64,000 nucleotides of DNA from Sapria himalayana (taxonomy: Eukaryota; Streptophyta; Magnoliopsida; Malpighiales; Rafflesiaceae). The stretch lies in contig JAREIK010003337.1 of assembly GCA_029783825.1 (NCBI GenBank), positions 101,863 to 165,862 on the forward strand. Direction: 5' to 3'. How positions within the stretch are numbered: the first letter of the stretch is position 1; each line of letters begins with the position of its first letter. A program made the translations under genes and the position numbers. Of the stretch, positions 1-12,400 are shown piece after piece. The notes under the pieces are model-generated. The model was not told the origin of the DNA. It saw nothing but the letters and a program-made list of their open reading frames with translations, and did no database searches.

Positions 1-2934
1 ACCTATACATAACTATATGTATAAATATATAAAATTATATGAAAAAATATATATACCTACATGTATAAATATAAGTATAATTATATGTGTAACTATATGT
101 ATAACCACATGTACAAATATTTATAATTACATGTATAACAATACACAACAATATGTTTAATTATATGAGTATAATTATATATAAATATTTGTATAACTAT
201 ATAAAACTCTATATAAATTAAATATACCTATATTTGTAACTATATATACATATATGTCGACATATATGTAAATCTATATATTAGTTTATAACTTTCTATA
301 CATTTATGTATAACTACTTATAACTACATGTATAAATATATCTATATATAACTATATGTTTAACTATATATAATTATTTATAATTATATATACTATACGT
401 ATAATAATATATAACTATAAATAATTGTATCTTACTATATGTATACCTATAAAAATGTTATACATAAATATGTTTAAATACATAATTTACAACATATAAT
501 TAATATACATTTTTATATATTATTATATAAAAATGTTTTTAATTATATCTTTGCCTATACATAACTATATGTATAAATATATAAAATTATATGAAAATAT
601 ATATATACCTACATGTATAAAAATAATTATAATTTTATATGTGTAACTATATGTATAACCACATGTAAAAATATTTATAATTACATGTATAACAACATAA
701 AATAGTATGTTTAACTATATGTGTATAACTATATATAAATATTTGTATAACTATATAAAACATTATATAATTAAATATAACTATATTTGTAACTGTGTAT
801 ACATATATGTAAATCTATATATTTGTTTATAACTTTGTATACTTTTATGTATAACTACTTATAACTACTTGTATGAATATATCTATATATAACTAAATGT
901 TTAACTGTATATAACTATTTATGACTATATATACTATATGTATAATAACATATAACTATAAATAATTTTATCTTACTATATGTATAACTATAAAAACTTT
1001 ATACATAAATATATTTAAATATATTATTTACAACATATAATTAATATATATTTTTATATATTAGTATGTATAAATGTTTTTAACTATATCTAAATCTATA
1101 CATATCTATATGTATAAATATATACAATTATATGAAAAAATATATATACAGACATGTATAAATATAAGTATTACTATGTGTAACTATATGTATAAACACA
1201 TGTAAAAATATATATAATTACATGTATAACAACATACAATATTATGTTTAACTATGTGTATAACTATATATAAATATTTGTATACCTATATAAAACTATA
1301 TATAATTAAATATAACTATATTTGTAACTATGTGTATATATATATATATATATATATGTAAATTAATATATTTATTTATAACTTTGTATACATTTATGTA
1401 TAACAACTTATAACTCCTTGTATGAATATATCTATTTATGACTAAATGTTTAACTATATATTACTATTTATAACTATATATACTATATGTATAATAACAT
1501 ATAACTATATATAATTGTATCTTACTATATGTATAACTATAAAAACTGTTAACATAAATATATTTAAATATATAATTTACAACATTTATTTAATTTATAT
1601 TTTTATATATTAGTATATAAAATTGTATTTAAATATATCGATATCTATACATAACTATATGTATAAATATATACAATTAGATAAAAAATATATATACCTA
1701 CATGTATAAATATAAGTAAAACTATGTGTAACTATATGTATAACCACATGTAAAAATATAAATAATTACATGTATAACAACATACAACATTATGTTTAAC
1801 TATATATGTATAACTATATATAAATATTTGTATAACTATATAAAACTCTATATAATTAAATATACCTATATTTTTAATTACGTATACATATATGTAAATC
1901 TATATATTTGTTTATAACTTTGTATACATTTATGTATAACTACTTATAACTACTTGTATGAATATATCTATATATGACTAAATGTTTAACTATATATAAC
2001 TATATATACTATATCTATAATAACATATAACTATAAATAATTGTATCTTACTTTATGTATAACTTTAAAAACATTTTACATAAATATATTTAAATATATA
2101 ATTTACAAAATATATTTAATATATATTTTTATATATTAGTATATAATTTGTATTAAAATATATCTATATATATACATAACTATACGTATAAATCTATAAA
2201 ATTATATGAAAAAATATATATACGTACATGTATAAATATAAGTATAATTATGTGTAACTATATGTATAACCAAATGTAACTATATATATAATTACATGTA
2301 TAACAACATACAACATTATGTTTAACTATATGTGTATAATTAAATATAAATATTTATATAACTATATAAAACACTATATAATTAAATAAAACTATATTTG
2401 TAACTATGTATAAATATATGTATACATATATGTAAATCTGTATATTTGTTTATAACTTTGTATGAATTTATATATATAACTACTTATAACTACTTGTATG
2501 AATATAACTATATATGACTGAATGTTTAACTATATATAACTTTTTATAACTATTTATACTATATGTACAATAAAAAATAACTATTAATGATTGTATCTTA
2601 CTATATGTACAATAAAAACTTTAGACATAAATATATTTAAATATATAATATATAATATATATATAATATATATTTTTATATATTTTTATATATTTGTATA
2701 TAAAAATGTATTTAACTATATCTATATTTATACATAACTATATGTATAAATATATAAAATTATAATAAAAAATATATATACATACATCTATAAATATTAG
2801 TATAACTATTTGTGTAACTATATGTTTAACCACATATATAAATATTTATAATTGCATGTATAACAACATACAACATTATATTTAACTATATGTGTATAAC
2901 TTTATATAAATATTTGTATAACTATATAACACTT
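1..2934 (+). repeat. AT-rich satellite, about 545-bp tandem units (copies 1-6)
   Basis: Six head-to-tail copies of a very AT-rich unit. The landmark TATACATAACTATATGTATA recurs, with small changes, at about 4, 556, 1097, 1646, 2171 and 2729, giving periods of 552, 541, 549, 525 and 558 bp. Within a unit the order of short motifs (ACATGTATAA, TATGTTTAACTATATG, TTTATAACTTTGTATA, TAAATGTTTAAC) is kept, so this is a true satellite and not just low-complexity AT. The sixth copy is interrupted at 2934 by the CACTA element and continues at 23583. No coding potential was seen. Confidence 0.93.
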
Positions 2935-2948
2935 CACTACAAGAAAAT
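2932..2948. repeat. Left TSD (CTT) and left TIR of CACTA element 1
   Basis: CTT at 2932-2934 is followed by CACTACAAGAAAAT at 2935-2948. This is the canonical plant CACTA terminus and is directly followed by subterminal sequence with AGCTAGGGA motifs. Confidence 0.93.
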
Positions 2949-3345
2949 CTTATATAGCTAGGGACAATTCCCTATCTAAATGAGCATTTTCGGTCACTAA
3001 ACGGGATATAGCGATGGATTGCAGATGAATCGGTTCCCTATCAGAAGTGCTCCTCACAAAAATTTAGCGAGGGAAAGTGTCACTAGATAATAATTTAACG
3101 ACGGAAAATCCCCTGCTAAAAAAAATAATTTCCCTAGCTAAATTTGCAAGCTAAATGAGATATTCCATCGCTAAACAGATATAACAATAAAATATTTCCC
3201 AAGTCAAAGTGATATTCACTAATTATTAGTGACGGAAATAGTCCATAGATAATAAGTTTAGCGACAAAATTCCATTGCTAAAATAAAAATATCGCTAGCG
3301 AAATTAGAAAGGGATTTTTCCCTTGCTAAATTAGCTAGATAATAA
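2949..3345. repeat. Left (3') subterminal repeats of CACTA element 1
   Basis: This stretch is dense in short direct and inverted variants of AGCTAGGGA, TTAGCGACGG, CCGTCGCTAAA and TTTCCCTAGCTAA. In En/Spm-type elements such subterminal repeats are bound by the TNPA-type protein to bring the ends together; that role is inferred from the family. The same vocabulary recurs at 22690-23560 and at 46018-46400. Confidence 0.8.
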
Positions 3346-3868
3346 CATATTCTAATTCAATATTTTGCATTATTAAAACAAAAAAATAACAAAATTTTAT
3401 TACATCTTATTCATTAATGTATCTACCGACACTGCATAAAGTAAAATCTATCCATTCATTGACGTTGCTTTCTCTCCCTCTACTCCTCTAATCACCTATT
3501 TTCTGCTACGACAAAGCTGTCCGAGTCACGACATGTCATGTCTAGTAAAAAATCTCATTACTTATACAAGCTTTGTGTGGGGAACAATGTTGTATCATAT
3601 ATGTAAGAAATTCAAACTACTCAATCAAATCAAAATAAATAAATAAAAAAGCTATGTTTTGATTATTATATATATTACTACAATAAATATGTACATATAT
3701 ACTAGCATTTCACTCGTACATATATTACTATAGTATATGTACATATAAACTGTAGTATTATGCATACATATATACTAAGTACATATATACTCAGTATATA
3801 TGTACATAAAATACTATAGTATTATATGTACATATATACTGACTATATAAGTACATATATACCACATT
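3346..3868. repeat. CACTA 3' module 1: AT-rich part with GTACATATATAC palindromes
   Basis: This sequence has diverged copies at 5760-6287, 46500-47020, 47760-48289 and 48900-49420. It begins with AT-rich sequence, passes through a moderately complex stretch (3410-3600, including CATTGACGTTGCTTTCTCTC and GTCCGAGTCACG), and ends in a run of short palindromes of the type GTACATATATACTGAGTA. No open frame is conserved between the copies. It is the leader half of a repeated transposon module. Confidence 0.75.
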
Positions 3869-4359
3869 TTTTGTTGTTGCTACTACTCCCGCTACCACTG
3901 CCACTCTTGCCGCTGCTACTGCTCCTGCTGCTACTGTCATTGCTATCGCTACCACTGCCGATGCCGCTAACGCTGCTGCCACTACCGGTGCCGCTACCGC
4001 TGCTGCCACTGCCACTGCTGCCGCTGATATTGGTGCTGCCGCTACAGCTGCTGCTTCCGCTACTGCAGGTGCTGCCACCGCTGTCGGTGCTGCTGCCGCT
4101 GCCAATGTTTCTGCCACTGCCGGTGCTGCAACTTCTGCCGGTTCTACCACTGCCTCAGATGCTGCCGGTGTTGCCCCAGCTGTAGCTTCGGCCACTGCAC
4201 AGCAGTTGCCGCTACTGCCACTACTGCTGCCGTCACTGCCACTACTACTGCCGTCATTGCTCCCGTTGCTGCCGTTGCTGCCACCACTGCTGCTTTTTCC
4301 GCCTCTGCCATCATTGCCACTGCCACCGCCGCTACCGCTACCACTACTACTACTGATGA
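3869..4359. repeat. GC-rich GCN/CTG-type triplet block T1
   Basis: About 490 bp of imperfect triplets (GCTGCC, CCGCTACCACTG and variants) starts abruptly at a conserved junction ACCACATTTTTTGTTGTTGC. The triplet phase keeps several frames open on both strands, giving Ala/Val/Thr-rich frames on one strand and Leu/Pro-rich frames on the other. I see no conserved start, domain or frame, so I do not call a gene. It is far more GC-rich than its surroundings and matches blocks at 6288, 47021, 48290 and 49421. Confidence 0.85.
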
Positions 4360-5530
4360 TAATAAAAGCTTGGTGGGCGATGATCCTCGATAGTTGAACT
4401 TGAGATTGAGCTAGTTTATGATGAGGTGGAGAGCTGCTTCTACTGAAATAGGACCCGATATTCCTCCTGGACCAGAATTACACGACACTACATGAGCATC
4501 ATCATCAACATCATTCTAAGACCTAGTACAATTAGAACAAATCATTGCAGAATCTAGAGCAACAAAACTTATTTATTTATACGTTCGCTTTGCACAATGT
4601 GATAATTGGATACAATGCAATTACTAAGATTTTTATTTCCAACTTATATTTGCCTGGCTGGCCTCAACAAGAAATATCATCTCACATCTTTAAGAAAAAT
4701 CTAATATTTATTACTTTTATTACCTACTTTAGTGAGCAATGCAAGATAATGACCAAACCAACCTGAGCAATTATATATTCAAAAGTGTGTATGTGTTTAA
4801 ATAGGTATGTACGTATGACAATATATACATGTCTAAAAATAAATATATGCACCCACATATGTATATACTACAGAATTAAAGTACATATATACCGAGTATA
4901 TACGTTCATATGTACTATAGTATATAAGTACGTATATACCGAGTATATACATAAGTATATACTATAGTACATAAGTACGTATATACTGAGTATATACGTA
5001 AAAATATACTCAGTATATACGAACGTATATACTCGGTATATACGTACTTATTTACTCAGTATATACGTAAATATAAAACTCAGTATATACGTATATTTAT
5101 ACCTAGTATATACGTACATATATACTGTAGTATTATAAGTACGTATATATAATCACATAGCCTTAGATGACACACATACTTGTACTTTAATGCATAACGC
5201 ATGCCATCAAAGACAAGAAGAAAATAATAAAGGACTTAGAAAACAAGCATATAGCTCTCTCATGCATGTTCATCATTTCTTGTTCTTTTTCTTCTGGTAC
5301 TCCTCGTAGATAGAGGATATTGGTACACATGAACATGGACCATAACATAATACATTTACAAACCAATAACTGATAACAAGCAGTCACGGATCTAAACTAC
5401 AACGACGCATATCTGCACAAAATATGATTGTACAGTACAAACCTGCATTTGGGTGGAATTACTTTTTTTGGTTCATCTCACTGCTTTAGAATATAAAGTG
5501 TTGTTACCAGCACCATGGAGGCCCCGCAAA
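4360..5530. other. Extra segment between modules 1 and 2, unassigned
   Basis: The other module junctions go straight from triplet block to a GGCTTTTACATACCTATAAT motif. Here about 1.17 kb intervenes between GATGATAATA (4355-4364) and that motif (5531). It holds unique sequence (4365-4780), an array of AT palindromes (4857-5150), and more unique sequence (5151-5530). Short open frames at 4545-4766 and 5187-5387 match no protein I recognise. No clear target duplication frames the segment. Confidence 0.5.
4857..5150. repeat. Array of quasi-palindromes around TATACTGAGTATATA
   Basis: About ten spaced variants of GTACGTATATACTGAGTATATACGT occur in both orientations (cores ACTGAGT, ACCGAGT, ACTCAGT, ACTCGGT). 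Each core is a self-complementary or near self-complementary site of 15-25 bp. Shorter runs of the same motif precede each GC-rich triplet block. They could be protein-binding sites or simply AT-rich palindromes able to extrude as cruciforms; neither is shown. Confidence 0.7.
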
Positions 5531-6287
5531 GGCTTTTACATACCTATAATAGACTAAAACTCTCCCCAAAAATTTTGAGGACACACAAACATATTCATAG
5601 ATATATAAAAATAGTTATTATATACATGAACAAACACAAATTAAAGTTGATTGTCATGAAATTTCAACAAAAATTTAATTAAATAATTTAATATTTTTAT
5701 ATTAAATTAAATAAAAACATAAACTATAAATGATAATTTTTAATTAACAAAAAAAATTCATTTAATAACTTATTCTAATACAATATTTTACATAACTTAA
5801 ACAAAAAAAATAACAAAATTATGTTACATCTTATTAATCAATATATCAACCGACAGTGCATAAAGTATAATATATCCATGCATTGACGTTATTTTCTCTC
5901 CCTCATCTCTTCTGATCACCAACTATCTGTTGTGAAAAGGCCGTCCGAGTCACGGTGTATCATGTCTGTTAAAAAATTTTTTCACTTCTACAAGCTTCGT
6001 ATGAGAAACAATACAGTACCATATCTGTAAGAAATTTAATCCACTCAATCAAATCAAAATAAATAAATAAAAAGGTATCTTTTGATAAATATATATTGCT
6101 ATAGTAAATATGTACATATATACTAGCATTTCATTCATACATATATTACTACGTTATATGTACATATAAACTACAGTATTATATGTACATATATACTGAG
6201 TACATATATACTCAGTATATATGTATATAAAATACTATAGTATTATACGTACGTATATAGTGAATATATACGTACGTATATACCACA
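5531..6287. repeat. CACTA 3' module 2: AT-rich part
   Basis: It starts with GGCTTTTACATACCTATAAT and a conserved stretch of about 150 bp (GACTAAAACTC..., GATATATAAAAATAG, ATGAACAAACACAAATTAAAG). It then repeats the 3346-3868 sequence with moderate divergence, up to the palindromes before the second triplet block. Confidence 0.75.
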
Positions 6288-6800
6288 TTTGTTGCCGTTG
6301 CTGGTGCTCCCGCTGGTGTTGCCACTACTGCCGCCGCTGCCACTGATGCCGCCTCTGCCTCTGCTGCCACTACTGTCATTGATGCCACTGTAGCCTCCGC
6401 TGATGTCGCTACCTCCGCTGCTGCCGCTGTCGCCGCAGCCATCACTATCGCTAATGCCGCTGCTGACGTCACTACAATAATGTCATTGCTGCCATTGCTG
6501 CCACCGGTGTCGCTGCTACCAGAGCGACCGCTGCTGCTGCTGATGCCGCCTTTGCCTTTTCTACCACCACTGCCGATTATGTCGTGGCTGCCTCCGCTTC
6601 TACCACTATGGCTCTTACCGCCATTACCGCCACTGCTACCACTATCGCCACTACCGTTGCTGCCGCTACCACTGCTGCTGCTGCAGCCACTGCCACTACG
6701 TCCCTTACTGCCGTTGCCACTACTGCCACCGCCACTGTCGTGACTACAACTATTACTACCGCCGCCACCACGTCCGCCGCTACCACTACTACCACTATTG
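6288..6800. repeat. GC-rich GCN/CTG-type triplet block T2
   Basis: About 510 bp of imperfect triplets like block T1, entered through the same junction (ACCACATTTGTTGCCGTTGC) and left through the same exit (ATAGGCTTTTAC). It is open in several frames on both strands because of composition. No domain was recognised. Confidence 0.85.
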
Positions 6801-7281
6801 AAAATAGGCTTTTACTTATCTATAATAGGCTAAAACTCTACCCAAAAAATTCGGAGACACAAAAATATATTCACAGATATATAAAAATAATTATTATAGA
6901 GATGAACAAACACAAAATAAAGTTGATTGTCATACAACTTCAACAAAAATCCAAAAAATGTCTATCAATTATGTTTAGAGAGAGAGTGCAAAAATAAAAT
7001 ATTTTAGAAATAATAAAGATTAAATAAGCTAGCCCTCCTTTTGATAAAGCTAAAATCGGTAAATATGGGTCCCATGCATTGGAAGGACCATGGTAATGTC
7101 TGAATGCTCTGAATCAGAATTTTTTATTGTGTCTCACATAATATGTCCTACAAAGATTCATAATTATTTTAATCAGAAAAGCAAAGAATAAAACTAGAAT
7201 TAAAAAAAATTGAAACATGCAAAAAAATATTCTAATTATTTGCTACACAGACAAAAATAAATAACAGTTCAGAAATAATTC
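6801..7281. other. Sequence between triplet block and TNPA-like gene (3' flank of the gene)
   Basis: The conserved module exit motif at 6807 is followed by AT-rich sequence. Its inverse is recognisable at 27122-27598 in the second element, including AAGCTAGCCCTCCTTTTGAT and CCATGGTAATGTCTGAATG. Its start also matches 49731-49974 in element 3. It is probably the 3' untranslated and downstream region of the minus-strand gene. No gene was seen in it. Confidence 0.6.
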
Positions 7282-9288
7282 TCATACGAAATAATCCTCA
7301 GAATTTGTATGGAATGCTAGCCTCTCCTGTGAGGTTTCGTAGCTGGATCTCGGAATGCTATCTATTGCCCCAATGCCACTAATTATGACTCCATATAGGA
7401 CATCTGCTGTTGTATTAAATTCTTAATTTTTTCATCTCATCATTCATTTCTTTAATTTCTTGCATTTATTCCATCAAATTAGTACACTGCTCATCTTTTT
7501 ATTCTTTAATTTCATATATTTCTTTCTTCAAATGATATATTTGCTTATCCTTCTGTTCTTTAATTTCATATATTTCTTCTTTCAAATGAGATATCTGCTC
7601 ATTCTTCTTTTTCATTTTGGTCTCCATGACTACAATACGTTCATTTATTTCTAGTGGTTGTTGTTTGAACACCTCATCCACCATTACTGAGACAGATGAA
7701 TTAGAAGCATGACTACTACAACAAAATGTCACTCACTTAGAGCCAATTCCGAACACTCATTACTACTTTCGACCTCCTATGGTCTCAAAATAAATAGGAT
7801 CAAAGTCAATTGGATGAATATCCAAAGAACCCTCAACTTATTGATGAGCAGCTATCACACGTTTTTCTATTAGGTCCAGATATAAAATAAAGAAAAAAAC
7901 TATTATAGATATACAAAAAATAAAATAAATATTTTGCATTCCAAACAATTTTCAAAATGTACTGTAGTATTATAAAATCTAATTAATATAACAAATTCTT
8001 ACCATAGTCATCTGAGACTTGTTGTCAACAAACTAATAATCCACTTTTTTCACATGCATCTTCCTGAAAATCTCAAAAATTTGGATGTCTACCCAATTTT
8101 CCACCCTAGAATATATATTTATTAAGTCAAAAAAAAACAAGTGATCAAAAAATTTAACAAAATTAATAAAAACCAAACAGAGATTTGATTTATTGGACTA
8201 TTAAAACAACCACTAAATATATAAATGTTTAGAATTTTAAAATTGTACTAAATCTCGAGCTTGCTCAATGGTTTAATTTGACCCTCTTGTGTGTCGACAA
8301 ATTCTTGTACTTAGTCCAGCTACCTCACTTTGTCGATTTTTGTTGGCAATATCTGATTTTTTCTTCACATCTAGTTCCTCCCAATACATAAACCACTCAG
8401 ACCAGTCATCCTCATATATTAAATCACGTCTTTCTTTCATATTCTTCAATTTATCGACAAAATCAGAATACCATTGAGCAACTTTGATCTCCCATAATGA
8501 CTTTATCTTTCCATCAAATTTGGATTTCCATGTGTACTAATTCTATATATAGAAAAATAACAAAATAATTTATATTAACAATAAGAACATAATTATTTAC
8601 TACTTTAATAATAAACAACATAATAGTTAAGTAATTAGATACTTATTTTTCAATGCTGTTGTTTTATTATTTTTACCTGAAAGTCATTAAAATAAGACTC
8701 TTTTGTCGATTCAAAAACTTTCTTCCAGAAGAATGCTTTAGAATCAGCCATTTTTTAAAAAGACTTTGTAATTATAGTCGAACACTTGTGAGATGAAATA
8801 AAACTGTACAAATAAATAAATACCAATCAAAACAAGCAAATCATAACAATATAAAAAAACCACTAACTGTAACATCAAAATTTTTTTTCAAGTTATTTTT
8901 GCATATTTCTTTTACCTCCCATCCACAATCTAAATTTCTAACTTTCCATTGACTATAGAGGAAGACACAACATTTGATAATATAGTTGGTTTTGTAAATG
9001 GGGGAACTATCAGTGTAAAATATTGTGTAGAAGATAGAGATGGATCAAAAGTGTGTGTAGGAAGCACAATGGGTGGTGGGCTTACATCTGATAAAAGGGA
9101 TAATAGAGGTCTCAATGATGGTCATGGTGATAGAAATGAAGATGGTGATTATAATGTTAAAGTCTAGATATGGTGGCTATGAGATGGTACTGATTCTGCA
9201 ACATGATGTAACATACTAGATGAATTTGGTTCATTTCTGTGTCTACGTCCACCTGCACCATGACCACATCCTTTAGGCACCGTCTACT
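7282..9288 (-). pseudogene. Transposase_24/PTTA (TNPA-like) pseudogene of element 1
   Basis: Exon-like pieces on the minus strand appear in the order of a PTTA/Transposase_24 protein. First is a Gly/Arg then Pro/Ser-rich N-terminus (about 9288-8900). Next come pieces with MADSKAFFWKKV (about 8750) ending at a GTAAAA donor, and YTWKSKFDGKIKSLWE followed by WFMYWEE and NKNRQSEVAGLSTR (8535-8260). Then come RKMHVKKVDY and VDNKSQM (about 8090-8005) ending at a GTAAGA donor, and a charged coiled coil (7732-7499) of Glu/Lys heptads. The C-terminus EDYFV lies just before a TGA at 7282-7284. Family members bind the element's subterminal repeats and are needed for transposition. In-frame stops in several exons make this copy non-functional. 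A homologous copy in the opposite orientation is at 24831-27121. Confidence 0.82.
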
Positions 9289-9423
9289 GTACAAAATAAA
9301 ACATAGAACAAAACATAGAGATATGATGAACAAGCATGAATTTTAGAATAAAACACACCATTAGATTTAAACAAAATATAAAAAGTCTTTGATAGTTTAA
9401 TATTATAATAAAATTATAATAAT

Positions 9424-11831
9424 TTAATTATCAGCATCACTGTCATCTTCCATTGACATTCTGATATTTCGCCTGATTCTGATAGAAGTTCGAAGTCATC
9501 TTTAGATAGAAATTAATCATCTAAAGTTTCTATTATGCCACCATTTGAGTCACATAAACTTTATGGATCTTCATCTACATTCACAGGCCCAATATTATTT
9601 ATGTCATCTTCCTAGAATGCCCGTACAATATCTAAGTCTACACTTCTTTGTTACGATGTTGGTACTTCAAATTTTGATCACGCTCTGAATTTAGAAATCT
9701 CCCACCAATCTCTATTATCATGAGATAAACTCGGATATGTACAATAATATACTAGAGTGGCTTGAACTATCATAATAAATAGCTCATATCGATTATATAT
9801 GCGTTTATGGTTAACATCCACTAGCTTATAATCCGAATGAATCTTTGTGGCCACATTTCGTGTAGGATCAAACCACTCGCACTTAAATAATACAATCTTG
9901 TTATTTTCGAGTCCAGGATACTCCAACTCAATAACTTCTTTAAGTTAACCATAATAATCAATCTCATCTACACTATAACTTGAGCTTTAAATGCATACAC
10001 CACTATTTATTATTGTTTTAGAAGAACAATGCCCGATTGTATGAAATTTATATTCATTAACAAAATATCCAGGATAGGTTGTCACATATCTAAATGGGAC
10101 TTTACTTAGATTCAGAATTAAAATTTTTGAATCTCCATTTGAAGGATCAATTACCTGTGACATTAATTAAAAAATGATATTAACAAATAAAAGATACTAA
10201 TAAATTAAATAAATCATAAATTTAAAACTTAATAATTCTCACATAATTTTTTAACTAATTCATAAATTCAGTTTCTAGCATATAATCGACACCATTACTG
10301 TATATTGCTGGTTCCCTATATTTTAACTACTCAACATAAATACTGCACAAATATAAACAGATAAATAAAAATGTATATCAATTTTTAATAATTCCTTTAA
10401 AAGATAAAATTAAATTATCATTAAACCTGTAACCATTTTGGGTATACATACTCATTATATGGTGCAACCTCCACACAAGTAAGTAAAACAATGCTCTTGG
10501 TTGCTTTGTACACTTCATTTGTCATACATCTTTTCATTGCTCTTCCAAATACTTTTCAGAGTACTTGAAGATAGATAGTTTGTCCACGGAATCATCTTAT
10601 GCCATCAAATGACCTTCATCATTCCGTAGCACATTTCTATTCTTTGTATTGACATGATCCTCAAAATAATAAGAACAAAATGATGATGCTTCTTTTACTA
10701 AATATGCATTACAAATTGAACCTTCAACTTTTTCCTTGTTTCTAACATTCAATTTCAACTTACGAAGATACCTACGACCACAATGTTAGGTTTTAATTAT
10801 ATTAAATTACAATATAATTTTATGTACAAAATAATAAAACATAGCAAATTATATATATTTACCTCTCAAAAGGATACATCCACCTGAATTGCACTAGCCC
10901 TGCCATCCTTGCTTAATATGTCAAATGGACTGGAAAATGCTCCATTGAGTCAAAAATACTCAGTAGGAATATCTGTTCAAGCTTATAAATAATAAGTGGA
11001 ATATCATTCTTCAGCCTCACCATGTCATCTATTTTGATTGTGGCTGCAATTGGCTATTTAAAAAATAAACTAAATTTTGTAAGGATCTTTCAAACACTTA
11101 GAGGAAGTAATTCACGGAATGCAATTGGAATTAATCTCTGCATAAATACTTGACAATCATAACTTTTCATTTCAAATAACTTAAGATTCTTCATATCCAT
11201 GCATTTACCCATATTTGACACATATCCATCGGGGAATTTAAAATTTTTAACCCATTGACCGAATATGTGTCTTTCTTTCTTATCAAGTGTGTAGCAAGCT
11301 TTAGTGAATTTTCTTGGTGCCTCATTCAGTTTCAATTAAGGATGCCGACAGTAATCATTTAGCTCTTGTCTTGATTTTAAAGTGTCTTTTGTTTTTCCGT
11401 ATACATTAAGGATAGTGTTGAAAACATTGTCAAAAACAATTTTTTCAATATGCATTACATATAAGTTATGACGAATTAAATTGGACTTCCAATAGGGCAA
11501 GTCCCAAAATATACTACATATCCTCCGGCCAAATATTTTACCTATTGGTCCATTACTTCCAGTAGCATCCTTTTAAATTAATTTCTTCAAACCAAAACTA
11601 TGAATCTCTGTCATAATATCATCTCTTGAACGAACTGCTGGTGCAACTGACATCACAAATTTATTATTTCGAAAAAAAGTTCTATTTATTCAAAATGAAT
11701 GATTCGTAGGTAGAACCTTACGATGGTTATGAAACCATGACTGTTTATGACTAAATTTGAGAGTAAATACATCAAAATTTGTCATGCAATACGGGCATGC
11801 GAATCATCCCATAGAACTCCAACCAGATAGA
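9424..11831 (-). pseudogene. TNP2 (TNPD-like) CACTA transposase pseudogene, C-terminal half
   Basis: On the minus strand this reads as the second half of a plant TNP2 transposase. LSGWSSMG then a stop and FACPYCM are at 11831-11780. HKQSWFHNHRKVLP follows at about 11740, SIFWDLPYWKS and NLYVMHIEK at 11510-11445, and the DUF4218 region at 11335-10860 with QFRWMYPFER before an intron. LRKLKLNVRNKEKVEGS is at about 10760, and DUF4216 at 10100-9680 with VLFKCEWFDPT and LVDVNHKR. The reading frame ends at EDDSDADN and TAA (9424-9426). At least six in-frame stops and frameshifts are visible. The N-terminal half, including most of the catalytic core, is absent: homology ends exactly where a GA-rich tract begins. 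The gene lies upstream of the TNPA-like gene on the same strand, the usual CACTA order. Confidence 0.87.
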
Positions 11832-12145
11832 GGGGGGAGAGAGAGAGAGAGAGAAAGAAGGTGAGAAGAGAGAGAGAGGGGAAGAGAAATGGAGAGATGG
11901 GGGGAAAGAGACAAAGGGGAGAGGGAGAGAGGAGGGAGAGGAGGGAGAGGGGGGGGGAGAGAAATGGTGAAAGGGAGAGAGAGAGAGAGGAGAGAGGGAG
12001 GGAGGGAGGGAGGGAGAGAGATAACAAGCAAGAAAGGAGAGTGAGAATGAAAATAACAAGAGAGAGAGAGAGTAAAACATAAGAAAGAGAGAAAGAGAGT
12101 GACAGAAAGAATTAGAAAGGGAGAGAGAGACACATAGAGAGTGCT
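11832..12145 (+). repeat. Polypurine GA-rich tract
   Basis: About 310 bp are almost entirely G and A on the plus strand (GAGAGAGA, GGGAGAGG, GAAAGAGAG). Stop-free Ser/Pro/Leu frames on the minus strand and Arg/Glu/Gly frames on the plus strand result from this composition. The tract directly replaces the rest of the TNP2 gene. Such mirror-repeat-rich homopurine DNA can adopt triplex structures. Confidence 0.9.
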
Positions 12146-12400
12146 GTGTTAGAATGAAGAATTATATAAAAGAAAATAAAATTTCTTTGGTACAAACCTA
12201 TCAAATATTACATTTTTTGTTATATAAGTTCATATATTGAGCCTGAGGCCCAAAGGCTGGGATTAGGTAAGAGTACGACCCATATTTGTATTATACCATA
12301 TATGAGCCTAATCAACGGACACTCTCATGCTATGTGCTTACATATTATTGATATTATATCTTTAGCCATTTAATTTCAAGTTAGTGCAACAAATTAGTAT
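12146..12400. other. Short unique segment between GA tract and inverted satellite
   Basis: This is non-repetitive, moderately AT-rich DNA (including GAGCCTGAGGCCCAAAGG). There is no open frame or domain that I recognise. It separates two different repeat types and may be a remnant of another element. Confidence 0.4.

Noticed and set aside
3791..4397. Poly-Ala/Val and poly-Leu/Pro frames over triplet block T1 (and the similar ones at 6212-6997, 47047-47612, 48309-48626, 49381-49855)
   Set aside because: Several frames are open at once on both strands, none has a conserved start or domain, and the shared C-terminal tails come from conserved palindromic DNA. I report the blocks as repeats and leave coding as an open question in the findings.
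11772..12133. Ser/Pro/Leu-rich minus-strand and Arg/Glu-rich plus-strand frames over the GA tract
   Set aside because: They arise from the polypurine composition; three frames are open at once and no domain is present.
12146..12400. Possible LTR fragment (TGTTAGAATGAAG start)
   Set aside because: No second LTR, primer-binding site or polypurine tract could be paired with it, and no retrotransposon protein was seen nearby.
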